From NCBI RefSeq assembly GCF_028583425.1, contig NC_072800.1, forward strand, positions 11,607,001 through 11,671,000: DNA of 64,000 nt. The letters run 5' to 3'. The translations under genes and the position numbers were made by a program. The notes beneath the pieces are model-generated. The model saw only the letters and a list, made by a program, of their open reading frames with translations. It was not told the DNA's origin and ran no database searches. Origin of the DNA: Eublepharis macularius. Taxonomy: Eukaryota; Chordata; Lepidosauria; Squamata; Eublepharidae. This document shows, one piece after another, positions 47,901 to 59,900 of this stretch; the first letter of the stretch is position 1, and the number at the start of each line of letters is the position of its first letter.

Positions 47901-50900
47901 CACCCACCAAAACACATCTTTTCACTCATGCTTTAATGGAGGGTTTTATTAGACCAGCTTTTAAAATTGTCTGCTTCTGTTTTATGGCGAGTTTCATGTT
48001 GCTTATATCTAATGGCTTCTTTCTATAAGGTTAAGAACAGGTCGTGTCAGACTAAACTTGTCTCCTTTGTTGAGAGAGTTACTGGTTTGTTGGATCTGGA
48101 GAATGCTGCAGACGTAGTTCATCTTGCTTTCAGGAAGACTTTTGATAAGGTTCCAAATGATATTCCTGTTGACAAGTTGGTAAAATATAGTTTGGACCCA
48201 ACAATGGTTAGGTGGATTTGTAACTGGGTGATAGATTGCACTCAAAGAGTGCTTGTAAATAGTTCCTCATCCTCTTGGGGAGAGTGACATGTGGAGTGCC
48301 TCTGGGGTCTGCCCAGGGCGCCCTGTGTTGTTCAACATCTTTATAAATGACTTGGATGAAGGAATAGAGGGGATCCTCATTAAATCTGCAGATGATGCTG
48401 AATTGGGAGGGGTAGAAAATACAGTAGAAGACAGAATCAAGATTCAGAATAATCTTGACAGGCTGGAAAACTGGGCTAAAAGTAAAATGAATTTCAACAG
48501 AGATAAATGTAAAGTTCTGCATTTAGGCAGGAAAAATCAGAGGCATAGTTATAGGATGACTTGTTTTGGCAGTCATACATGTGAAAAGGATCTAGAGGTC
48601 TTCGCAGATCAAAAACTGAACGCGAGTCAGCAGTGTGATGCAGCGGCTAAAAAGGCAAATGTGATTTTGGGCTGCATCAACAGAAGTACGGTGTCCAGAT
48701 CACATGAAGCAATGATGCCATTTTGCTCTGGTGAGACCTCACTTGAAGCACCACAGTTGAAGAAGGCTGTTAGCAGGTTTGAACATGTCCAAAGGAGGGC
48801 AACAAAGTTGGTGAGGGGTCTGGAGACCAAGTCTTACGGGGAAAGGTTGAAAGAGCTGGGTATGCTTAGTTTGGACAGGAGTCAATTTAAAGGCGATATG
48901 ATAGCTCTCTTAATACATTTTTCTTTCTTTTCTCTTACTGTTCATTCAACCCAGTGGTCTTGAACAGCCACTAAGAATTTATGTTTAGCTAGTTAATGGG
49001 AAACTACTCATATACTGCAGGTGCTTTGGAATGTTTCCATATTTCTATAATGGCAGCCAAAAATATAGCGACCCTGTTTGTAACCCATCCATCTTCATTG
49101 CTCAGTAGCCTGGAGGTCTTGGCAGATGGAGAAACAGAATCCTTACTAATTAGGGGGGAAATCAGCTCCTGTCTACATTTTAAAAATTCAGGACCGCTTA
49201 AAAGTATGTGGTCAATGGATTCAATATGATTAAGGCTGCAATTATATGTTCTCTCTGAGTATTGAATACTAGCATAGCTACCTTGTCAGACTGCAGATGG
49301 TAAAGCATTAAGATGTGCCAACATAAAGGTGCATCTATGTTCATGATATTTTAAATCATAAAAATACATTGGGATATGAACTGGCAGGGGAATGCCAACT
49401 CTGACGGTTGAACAAATACTTCTTGACCTCACTGATGTGTTTTTGTAATCAAACTAGTTCCAATCAGATGTCTTATCTCATCAGCATCTGCTCTCCCCAT
49501 CAATTCTATTGAAATCCCTAGGCGCATTAGCTTGTAATTCACCAATTTGTCCCAGTTGTTCTTATGCTTGTCTAATTTAATAAGACCAAACAAACTTAAC
49601 TCTGGATCCGATTGCAAGATCTTTAGCTTTAAATTAAATGCCCTCCTCCTAGCTTCATAAGAGATTTCACCCACTTCAGCTCTTAGAACAACACTGATAT
49701 CACATGAGTTTTTCATGAGAGGTTAGCACTGAACAGTACACCCAAGTATTTAAACTGAGTGACCTGATAGCATAGGTAGACCATCCATGGTCCATTTGTA
49801 GTCCCTTACTTTCTGTTTTCTACTAAAAATAACAACCTTAGACTTTACTACATTAATTACCAAACCTTCTGTACACCAGTATTTAGAAAATAAACAGATA
49901 AGTTTACACAGGCCCACTATGGATCTAGACCAACAAGACAGTGTCATCCGAGTACAGAAGAACTGGCAGCTTCACTGATGCAAGATAAGGTGTATGTCAG
50001 TTCATGGCAGGTAGATCCCTCATCCCCTCTCCAGTGAACACACATTGGTTCCAGTAGAAAAGCTTTATTCAGGTTTGTACAGTTCAGGTCTGCACTCCAT
50101 CACGGAGCTTGGTAGAAGTGATAAGGCAAGGCAAGCAGTTCTATATTATACTTGATTTTCCCGCGCTCAAATAACTGTTAAGGTTTTGGCGCGCAGCATA
50201 CACGGGTCCTGCGAGAACCCTTTTTAGTTATGGCTTGACATTCAGTATACAGTCATACATTCCCAGCATCTGGGCGAAGTAGTGTTGGCATCTGGACACT
50301 CCAAGGTCAGAGCTAGCTTAGAGGAGCATATTTCTATAAGATAACAGGAGAAGCCCACTCTGGGTCTCAAAAAGTAACACTTATACTAAGGAGAGAATAC
50401 ATGAGGTTAATAATGAGCATTGTGGTTACAACATACAGACAATCCTGGCATTACTGAACACAAACATGACATTCTGCCCCCTCAAAGATCTCCTTCTCCT
50501 CTCACAGGGGCCCAGGTTTGTCAGGATACAGTTCATGGGATTTCTTGATGAGTCTAGGAGCCTTCATGTCCGAGTTTTTAATCAATTCCTGGTAACTAGG
50601 GTCAAAATATTTCCACCTTACCAGGTTATACAGTTGATTGTGCTTGAGCTTAGAGTCTAGAATGCTTTCTATTTCATGATGAACTTGGCCATCCACCAGG
50701 ATGGGGTGAGGGGCTCCCCGTTCAGGGTGCCACTTGTCAGGAGGGGGAGCTTTCTTTAGAAGACTGAATCGGAAGACTGGGTGGGTTTGACGTAAGTTCT
50801 TTGGTAATTCTACCTCTACTGTCACTTCATTGATAAGTCTTTTCACAGGAAAGGGCCCTAAACGTTTCCACCCCTGTTTTTTACTAGGCTGCTCCACCCT

Positions 50901-53900
50901 GACGTTTTTTGTGGAGATGTACACAAAGTCTCCTGGTTGAAACTTCCTGGGGGTGGAGCGTTTTCTGTCAGCAATTTTTTTATAATCCTCTTTGGCTTCG
51001 GTTAGAGTTTTTTGAATAAGTTCCCATTGGGATGTTGTAGTAACGACACGAGACGAGATCTGGATGCAAAATCTGACCCTCTAAGATGGAGGCGAGAGTT
51101 TTATTAGCTTGCTTTCAGGAAGTCCCGGAAAATAGCAAAGCCCAAATATGTCTATAGCAACAGTTACACGTTCCAGTCACAGCCAGCTAAGCAAATATGC
51201 TGTGATCAGGCTTTTGTCTTATCTATGGAGCATAATGAAAAGAAAGGTACATCATGAGCTTCTAAGCGTAGGAGAATATTACTTAGAGTGTATGGGAATA
51301 TTGTGCTCTGAGAAGGATGAGAGATTTATTGTTAAACATTTAAGCTACTCCCTGAGTCTTCCCGTGTGGCATGCCAACTGACCAGGAGACTAGGAATGTA
51401 GAAATGTAAGAGTCAGTTAATGCAGACTGTGTGGCATGCCTGCTCCGGCCTACAGATGTTAGAGCAGTCCACCATTCTCCCAGATCTGGTTGTTGAGATT
51501 GTGGGGTTTGAGCAAAAGGCATCGCTGTTCCTTCATAGCCTTGTGCTATTTTGAAGGGGGATGTGGAACTGTGTACTGAGTTGTTATATGTATATTCAGC
51601 AAAAGCCAAAAAAAATCACTCCAACTATCTCACTGATAATTAATGTAACATCTTAGGAATTGTTCCAACACCTGGTTGTTTTTTTCTGTTTGTCCATCAG
51701 TCTCGGGATGATGGGCGGAGAGAAGTCCTTGTTCAATTCCCGTTAATTGGAGTAGCTCCCGCCAGAAGTTGGCAACGAATTGTACTCTGCGGTCAGATAT
51801 GACCTTATTAGGAAATGAGTGCAGCTGGATGACTTGCTGCATAAACAAAGCGGCAAGCTTCTTTGCTGTGGGCATGGTGGTGCAGGGTATGAAATGAGCT
51901 TGTTTGGAAAACAAATCCACCACCACCCAGATTACAGAGTTCCCCTTTGAAGGGGGTTGGTCAGTGATAAAGTCCATTGAGATTACCCTAGTGGCTGCAA
52001 CAATCCCGGGGGCTTTCCTTTCCTGGATTTCCCCATGATGCAGATTTGACAAGAAGATACATACTGGGAAATATCTTTTCTCATATTTGGCCACCAGAAT
52101 TCTCTTTGCGCTAGGTGCAATATTTTCAAATATCCGAAATGCCCAGCCAATGGGGAATTGTGACATGGTTTCAGTATTTCTCCTCTAAGGCTGGCTGGGA
52201 TGTATAATTTGTTGTTTTTGTACCAGTTGCCATCTTCCCCTTCTTTCAGATTGGCTTTAGGTACATTTTCCCCCTTTCTCTACTTCCGCCTTAACTTTTC
52301 CCCCCCACTTGGAGAGGTCAGGTGTTTGAGGGGGTTTTCTTTGCGCTTGGTTGTGGGTAGCTACTGCCCCCCCCCCAATTGAGTGGGCGAAAACATGGTG
52401 TCGATCACCTCCTCCCTTTTGCTTTCATGTTGGGTCATGTGTGAAAGCACGTCTGCTAAGAATTTGTTTTGCTAGGGAGGTGTTTCAACATAAAGGGATG
52501 AACTTGGAGAAGAACTCTGCCCACCACAGTTGCTTAGCACCCCGTCTGTGGGGGTTGCTCAAAGCTAAGTTTTTGTGATCGGTCCATACTTCAAATGGCA
52601 CTTTTGCTCCTTCTAGCCAGTGCCTCCATGTAGACAGTGCTAATTTAATAGCTCCCACCTCCTTATCCCAGACTGCCCAGTGGCATTCAGTTTCAGATAA
52701 CTTTTTGGACACGAAAGCACAGGGGTGGAGTTTTCTTGCATCATCTGCTTGTAACAAGACTCCTCCCATGGCTACGTCACTTGCACAATGAACTTACGGT
52801 TCTCATCGGGGTGCTGTAAAGCTGGTTTGGAAGTGAACGCTTTTTTTAGCTGGTTGAATGTGTCCTGGCATTCTTGTGACCAATTCAACTTTGCACTTGG
52901 TTTTGTCCCCTGTAGCCCGTTTCCTTTGGTTTTGAGGAAGTCAGTTAGTGGCAGGGATATTTGGGCAAAGTTTTTAACAAAGGGGCGGTAGAAGTTTGCA
53001 AATCCCAGGAAGGATTGCAACTGTCTCCTGGTTTTGGGGGGTTCCCACCCCAGTACTACTTGAATTTTTTGCGGGTCCATTTTCAACCCCTGCCCTGAGA
53101 CTCTGTAGCCTAAGAAGTCCAATTCCTCTTTATGGAATTCACACTTGGAAAGCTTTACAGGCAAATGATTGTCTTTTAGGGCTTTTAACGCTTTTCTGAC
53201 CAGTTCGACGTAATTTTTTTTATCGGGAGAATAGATCAACACGTCATCTAGGTAAACCACCACACCTTTGTACAGGTGTTCATGTAGTACTTCATTAATT
53301 ACATTAATAAAAACACCAGGAGCCCCTTGAAGTCCAAATGGCATGACCCAGTACTAAATTGCCCCAAAGGGGTGTTGAAAGCATTATTAAAGTTCTTCAA
53401 CTGAAACAGGCAGCCACGTATTAGCATCAGAAGATAAAGCCAGCTGAGCATTTAAGTCAACCACAGTTGGATCAGAAAACAAAGCTCTAACATGTTCTTT
53501 CCAACAGTCAGCAGAAATATGATATGAAACTAGAGGCCTAGAGTTAAATTTTTCCGCTATAGTACTCCAGAAGAGTTTACTATCTTTCTGCATAGCAGCC
53601 CAAATTAAAAGGCCACAGCCCTACAAATATAATGGAAGGGCTGTCACATAGAGGATGGAGTGCAGTTATTTTCTGTTGCCCCAGAGAGTTGGACCAGAAA
53701 CAACGGGTTAAAATTAAAGCAAAATACTTTTCAGCTAAACATTAAGTAGAACTTTCTGAAAGTTAGAGCAGTTCCTAAGTGGAACAGGCTTCCTCTGGAG
53801 GTGGAGGGCTCTCCTTCTCTAAATGGCCTCCTGACAGCAACAGTGATGATTCTATGACTCAATATGAAGTCAGGCTGATTTGAAGAAAGATTGCATGAAA

Positions 53901-56900
53901 AGATGAGCCAGTGCTAGGCTCTTGTGGCCTTTTCTTATATGCCCAGGGTAATATCGATCTCCACTGAGGGGTCAGGATGGAATTTTCCTCCAGGCCTGAT
54001 TGGCTAGGGATCCTGGAGGATTTTTGCCTTCCTCTGGGCATCAAGCAGCAGTCACTGGTGGAATTGGGGGGGCAGAGGTAGCTGTAAATTCCCTGCATTA
54101 TGCAAGAGGTTGGACTAGGTGACCCTTGGGGTGCCTTCCTGCTCTATGTTTCTATGTTTCTAAGTCCAAAGATTAAGATTTTGGAAAAAGCAACAACAAA
54201 GACTTGTGGATGCCTTCAGTGTAGGATTTTAGATTCCTGCCATGTTTCATATCAAATGGTCGTGGGTCAGCCAGGGCTCAGTGATAGTGAGGATTCTTCA
54301 GGAGAAGAGGAGTGCTGTGTAGCCAGTTCTGACCCAGCAGAAGACTTCAGGCAGAGTGTACAACCAGCAGATGGGGCAGAGCCACCAACACTCGACTCCC
54401 GTGTAGCTCTATTCTTCGCCTCCACCTGTGGTGCTCTAACAATGTGGGCAGTCCTGGAGGGCTCGGAATGACTGGCTGAACTTCACCTATTGCGGCGGGT
54501 CAGAGGGTTGTCAGTGGCTGTAAACTCTGGTCACCCTGCAGCTTCTCTTCCTGATTGCTGGCTTCTGCTGAGTCAGAACTGGCTACTCGGGGCTCCTCTT
54601 CTCCTGAGGAGTCCTCACTATCACTGAACCCTGGCTGGCCAATGACACAAATTCGGATTGGAACTCACTATACTTAGCAAATGAAATTGTAATTAGGGGT
54701 GTGCGCTTCGAGTATCCGATTCGGGTAAAATACCCGAATCGGGCCCAATTTGGAAAGCTTCAGTATTTCCGAATCTGGCCCTGATTCGGCCTCGATTCGG
54801 AAATACTGAATCAAAGCTTCCTGAAGCATTCGTAAGCCCTGGAGGTTAAGTTTAATGGGCCTTTTCGCAAGTGGCAGGGCCCTTTAAATTTTCCCATTCC
54901 CCCCCCTTACCTGGCACAGTGCTGGCGGAGCCGGTCCGCCCACATCCCCGCTGGCCTTCGGCGATGGTGGCAGCCCTCTGCCAACTTGCCGCTCCATCCA
55001 CGGCTGCGCGGCCACGGCATCAGGGAAGGCCCTCTCTGCTAGCCAGCCGTGCCAGCCTCAGCTGCATGGCAACAGTGGCAGAGAAGGCCCTCTCTGCCAG
55101 CCAGCCACGCCGGCCACAGCTGCGAGGCAGCAGCAGGGAAGGCCTTCTTCGTGGGCCAGAGCGGCATTGGCTCCAGCCTTCCACCTGCCCAGGTAAGTGG
55201 GGTGGGGGATGAGGTTAAAGGGTGGGGGTGGGAGTTTAAGGGTAGGGGTGGGCCTCCCCCTCCCCCATCACTTCAGTATGCTCTGAATCTTTACAGAGCA
55301 TACCGAAGCGACTTAGAAACCTGAATCCAAAGCAGCATGCCACTTCGGATTTTGGGGTTTTCCAAAGCTTTTTCCCACTTCGGATAAACCCAAAGCGGGA
55401 AACCCGAATATGTTGGGGGTGCACACCCCTAGTTGTAATCCTTAACATCCCTACATGGAAGTAAGCTCCATTTAGACAAGCAAGACTGCCTTCTGTATTT
55501 ACCTTTGTCAAAGTCAGCTTGATTTTAATAGAATTCAAATTGAGTTTTTTGTATGCATTTATTGATAAATATAAATGAAAACTAAAGAGATTTAATGAAT
55601 TAAACTGTGTAAAACAAAAGTATACATTTTATTTCCAAGTACAGAGAGGCAGATTAATAAAATTATATCTAGGTAGATTCCTTTTATTTGCAGTCATTGC
55701 CTGATTTTGCCATAGCAATATAAAATATTCTTACATTTGTTTCTTGGGCCAAGTTTGTAGTATTGATACTTCTCTGTATATATGAATTTTAAAATAAGGG
55801 AACACATACATGTTTTGTATAAACATATTGTCTTCTGATATTTTATGTAATTTTATAGTGACTTGTTTGCTCTCTTAGATCTTTGTATGCCATTTAAGGT
55901 ATTTGAATTGAATTTAAAAAAAGGGAACGCTAATGCCTTTTTTCTTACCTTAAGGTCATGGAACATCTTTTGACATAGATTGCAATGTCTGTTCTTGTTT
56001 TGCTGGAAATTTGATATGCTCCACTCGGCAGTGTCTAAATGAACACAGCTCCGATGATGAGCATCATATGTTTACAGGTAGTGTTTTTAAGTCCGTAAGA
56101 AACTTTAAAAGTTCTTTGTTAGTAAGAGTGTTGTGGCAAATGTATTAACGTTTTGGTTCCCCCGCCCCCTGCGTATTTTTCACGCAGATATTCTCTCTGA
56201 AAAATATTTCTGGTTTTTGTTGAGTTTCTTTCAGTTGGCAGATTCTGAAAGAAGTTCAGTGCCCAAGATACTGTAAGAAACAGTCCAGTAGAATTGAGCA
56301 TAAATCAAAATCCACAAGTCTAAGGGGAAATGAACTGTAAGAATATAGCACCTGATGTGACGTGCTTAGAAAAGGGCTATAACTATGCGTAAACTTGTTG
56401 ATTTTAATTCCGTTACTGATTTCAGTGGCTTAAATATGCTTAACTGAGTAATGGGCTGTGATCATTCATAACAAAGGAGTGTTGCTACCAGCAATTTGCT
56501 CCAGCTCCTGCAGGACTAGAGATGTAAAGGCTGAGGGCGGGGAACGGAAGAATTCAGAAAAAAAAGTTTTTTCTAAGTCCTTTTTTCATTTTTTCCCATT
56601 TGAAAAATTGGAAGTTTGGGGGCAAAATTGGAAGTTTGGGGAAAAAATCGTCCTATTTTCTCTTTTAGAATGGGTGAAATACTTTTAAAGACCATTTCTA
56701 GATATGTGCTGTCTACCATCCATGTGGCATACTAACATGATGTTGTTCAGCACCCTCTTTATGTGAGGGTTCTTCACACTACCGGCTCTCTGGCTACCTC
56801 CTTGGCTTTTTGGCAAGATGTACCTCTGTTTGACGTTTGTGGGGCAGCCACTCGGCTGTCATCAAATACCTTTGTTGGGCACTATGCTATAGACATCAGT

Positions 56901-59900
56901 TTCACACAGGATGTGGCAGTGTTTGTTTACTTTTTTAAAAACCATGTTGGCGCGTCTTCCAGGTGCCTATTCACTTATATGTTTCTCATTGCAGAGTTAG
57001 TTTGTTTCCGTGGGTTTAAGGTTAATAAAACATGCCTTGGAGAGATTCACCCCACCTCCTCATTGTGTATGTAGCTTGGTAATCTTCCAGTGCGGGACTG
57101 CACATAAGAGTTATGAAGAAAACGCAGTTGTGCTTAACCTGTGACCATTGTTCATCCACGGTCTTCCTGTGCAGGCACACATCCCTCCCTTCTGCCCTGC
57201 TGTGAACTCTCTGGCAAGGTCCAGCATGAGATCTCAGCAACTCCGGAGAATTGAGGAGAAGGGGAAGGGGTCGCTCCTCCTGGGTGCGACAGGGAAACGG
57301 GCTGGGATGCGACTGGGAGAAGTGGCCCCCTAGTATAGCGCTATGGAAGTAATAGAAACTTCTCCAGTCAGCAGGCCTGCCCATGCGCAGTCCCCCAATG
57401 TGTGCCTCCACAGAAGAACTCGATGAACAGTGGTTACAGGTAAGTACAACCCTGTTTTAGGGTTGATAGGACAGTAAATATTGCATATATTTCAATTTTT
57501 CCCAAAATGTCCAGGTTTGGAGGGGTGGGGCTCCCCCCCCCCCCCCATGGCTTCAAAATTTCCAGAAACTTTATATTGGACCCCTGAATTCCACCATATG
57601 TGTCAAGTTCCTTATGATGGTTTTCCTCTTTCAGGTCTGCCTTGTAACTGTGCTGATCAGTTTGTCCCAGTGTGTGGGCAGAACGGACGCACTTACCCCA
57701 GTGCCTGCATAGCACGTTGTGCTGGGCTTCAGGACAATCAGTTTGAGTTCGGATCCTGTATTTCTAAGGATCCCTGCAATCCTAACCCCTGCCTCAAAAG
57801 CCAGAGGTAAACGTTTAACGTATTCAAGAATAAGAAGGGGAGGAGTAAAAGAACAGCAGATTATACATAACCGAATTGTAATTATGTGTTATTCATGGAC
57901 ATGGGCTCGACTAGTCATCATTTACAGTTTTAGTGATTATAAAGAATTACATTTCTTTCATTTCACTTTCTGAATTGTATTGAAAGTTGGATCCTGAGAG
58001 TAGAAAAGGGATGTTTAAAATTGAGATTTCACAAAAATGCTTTAGATCAGCTGTTCTCAATCTGAAAAAAAAATATTTTCATGTTCAGTATTTATGAATA
58101 TGTAATACAGCAGAGCCATAGGCTGCATGCTGTTGCCATTTCACACATTTTGCAGAGGCAAACCCACATTTTCCATTGAGGCTTTCAGAGCATCCTTTCC
58201 CAGCTCACCCTTTTCCTCCTCCTCCTCCCTAGTGGATGCTACTTCTGGGCAGCAGTGGGTATGAACAAGATCTTGGGATACAGGCGGATGGGAAGTTAAA
58301 TATGAGCAGTCAGTGTGACGCAGCAGCAAAAAAGGCAACTGCAATCTTGGGGTGTATCAGCAAAGGCTTAAGATCCAAATCACAGGATGTCATTGTCCCA
58401 CTAAATACCACATTGGTCAGGACCCGCCTGGAGTATTGTGAGCAGTTCTGGAGGCCTCATTTCCAAAAGGATGCGGACAAATTGGAACGGGTGCAGAGGA
58501 GAGCGACCAGAATGATCAGGGGCCTGGAGACCCAGCCCTTCCAGGAAAGACTGAGGGACCTGGGAATGTTCGGTTTGGAAAAGTGGAGGTTGAGAATTTA
58601 AAAGGCTGTTTAAGAATTTAAAAGGCTGTCACTTGGGGAGGGAAGGGAGCTCTTCCTGTTGGCAGCAGAGGATAGGACTCAAAACAATGGGTTCGAACTA
58701 CAGGAGGGAAGGTTGAGGCTGGACATTAGGAAAAACTTCACATTAAGAGTCATTCAGCAGCGGACTCGGCTGCCCAGGGGTGTGGTGGGTTTCCCCTCAT
58801 TGGCAGTCTTCAAGGAGCGGCTGGACGAATACTTGTTGGGGATGCTTTATGTTGTTCCTGCATTGGGCAGGGGGTTAGACTAGATGGTCCGTAAGGCCCC
58901 TTCTAACTGTATGATTCTATGATCCTGGCACTGGAAGCCATCTGTAGGGGAATCCCGGCTGACACACAGTTTGAGAACTTCCACTTTATATGAAAAAGAA
59001 GGATTTTGGTTAAAGTTTGTGATATATGTTTCTTCCCTTTTAGGCAGAAATGTGTTTGTGTGTAGGTGTAGGTGCAGGTGCAGGTGCAGGTGCAGGTGCA
59101 GGGAAGTCTCACCTGCAGGTCCCGAGAAGACAGCTCTGAAAAGCCCCTTTCCTTTAAGATGGAGATCACGCAAGAAGTTCCCCGTCCCCTTTCTGCCTCT
59201 GACAGGGAAGCAGGGATTCTGCAGAGCTTTATTGTTCAGAAGCTTTCTTTTTTAAATGCAAAGACAGAATAATAACAGAAAACAACCATGTTTCTCTGTA
59301 GAAATGGAGTGCATGAATTATCGCTGCTACAGGCTCAAGGGCTAGTTTGGAGGCGCCATGAGTTAGATTAGCAATTGGTGGTTTCCTTCTGTTTATGGCA
59401 TTGCTGGCCTGTGACAGTGAAGCAAGATTCGACCTCACAGGAAGTGACCTTTCAGCACTGACTTTCTGCCTCGGAGGCAGGAACTAACTTTATATCGACC
59501 TCTTGTCTACAAGAACAGAAAGTCACTGAGTAAAAATTGTATTTTATGCAGCTCTTGCATTTCTTTTGCATTTGCAGTATAATTGGATATCAAGGCATAT
59601 GTATTTCGTACAGTTATTTCGAAATCCAGAACTAACTTCTTTTTATGAAATTATCTAAATATTCTCTTTGTTTTCTCTCTCTTTTTTGAAGCAATAAAAT
59701 AAATTATATGAAAATGTTGTTTTATCCAGATGTATACCAAAACCACAGGTTTGCTTAACCAGTTTTGAGAAATTTGGATGTAACCAGTACGAATGCGTAC
59801 CGAGACAATTCAGTTGTGGCGATCAATTACGAGAACCTGTTTGTGACACAGATAATATCGAATATAACAATCTATGCACTTTGCACCAAAAAGGAAAAAG

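Larger units (their letters stand above)
49995..53385 (-). mobile_element. 5'-truncated Ty3/gypsy (chromovirus-like) retrotransposon
   Basis: Order on the minus strand: reverse transcriptase, RNase H, integrase, chromodomain-like tail, polypurine tract, 3' LTR. The 5' LTR, gag, protease and start of RT are missing; the left RT boundary merges into a LINE fragment near 53388. Frames are broken at several points and a foreign solo LTR interrupts it at 51036. Inactive. Confidence 0.85.

Noticed and set aside
54871..55212. 113-codon open frame
   Set aside because: Inside the GC-rich interior of element E; no recognisable domain.
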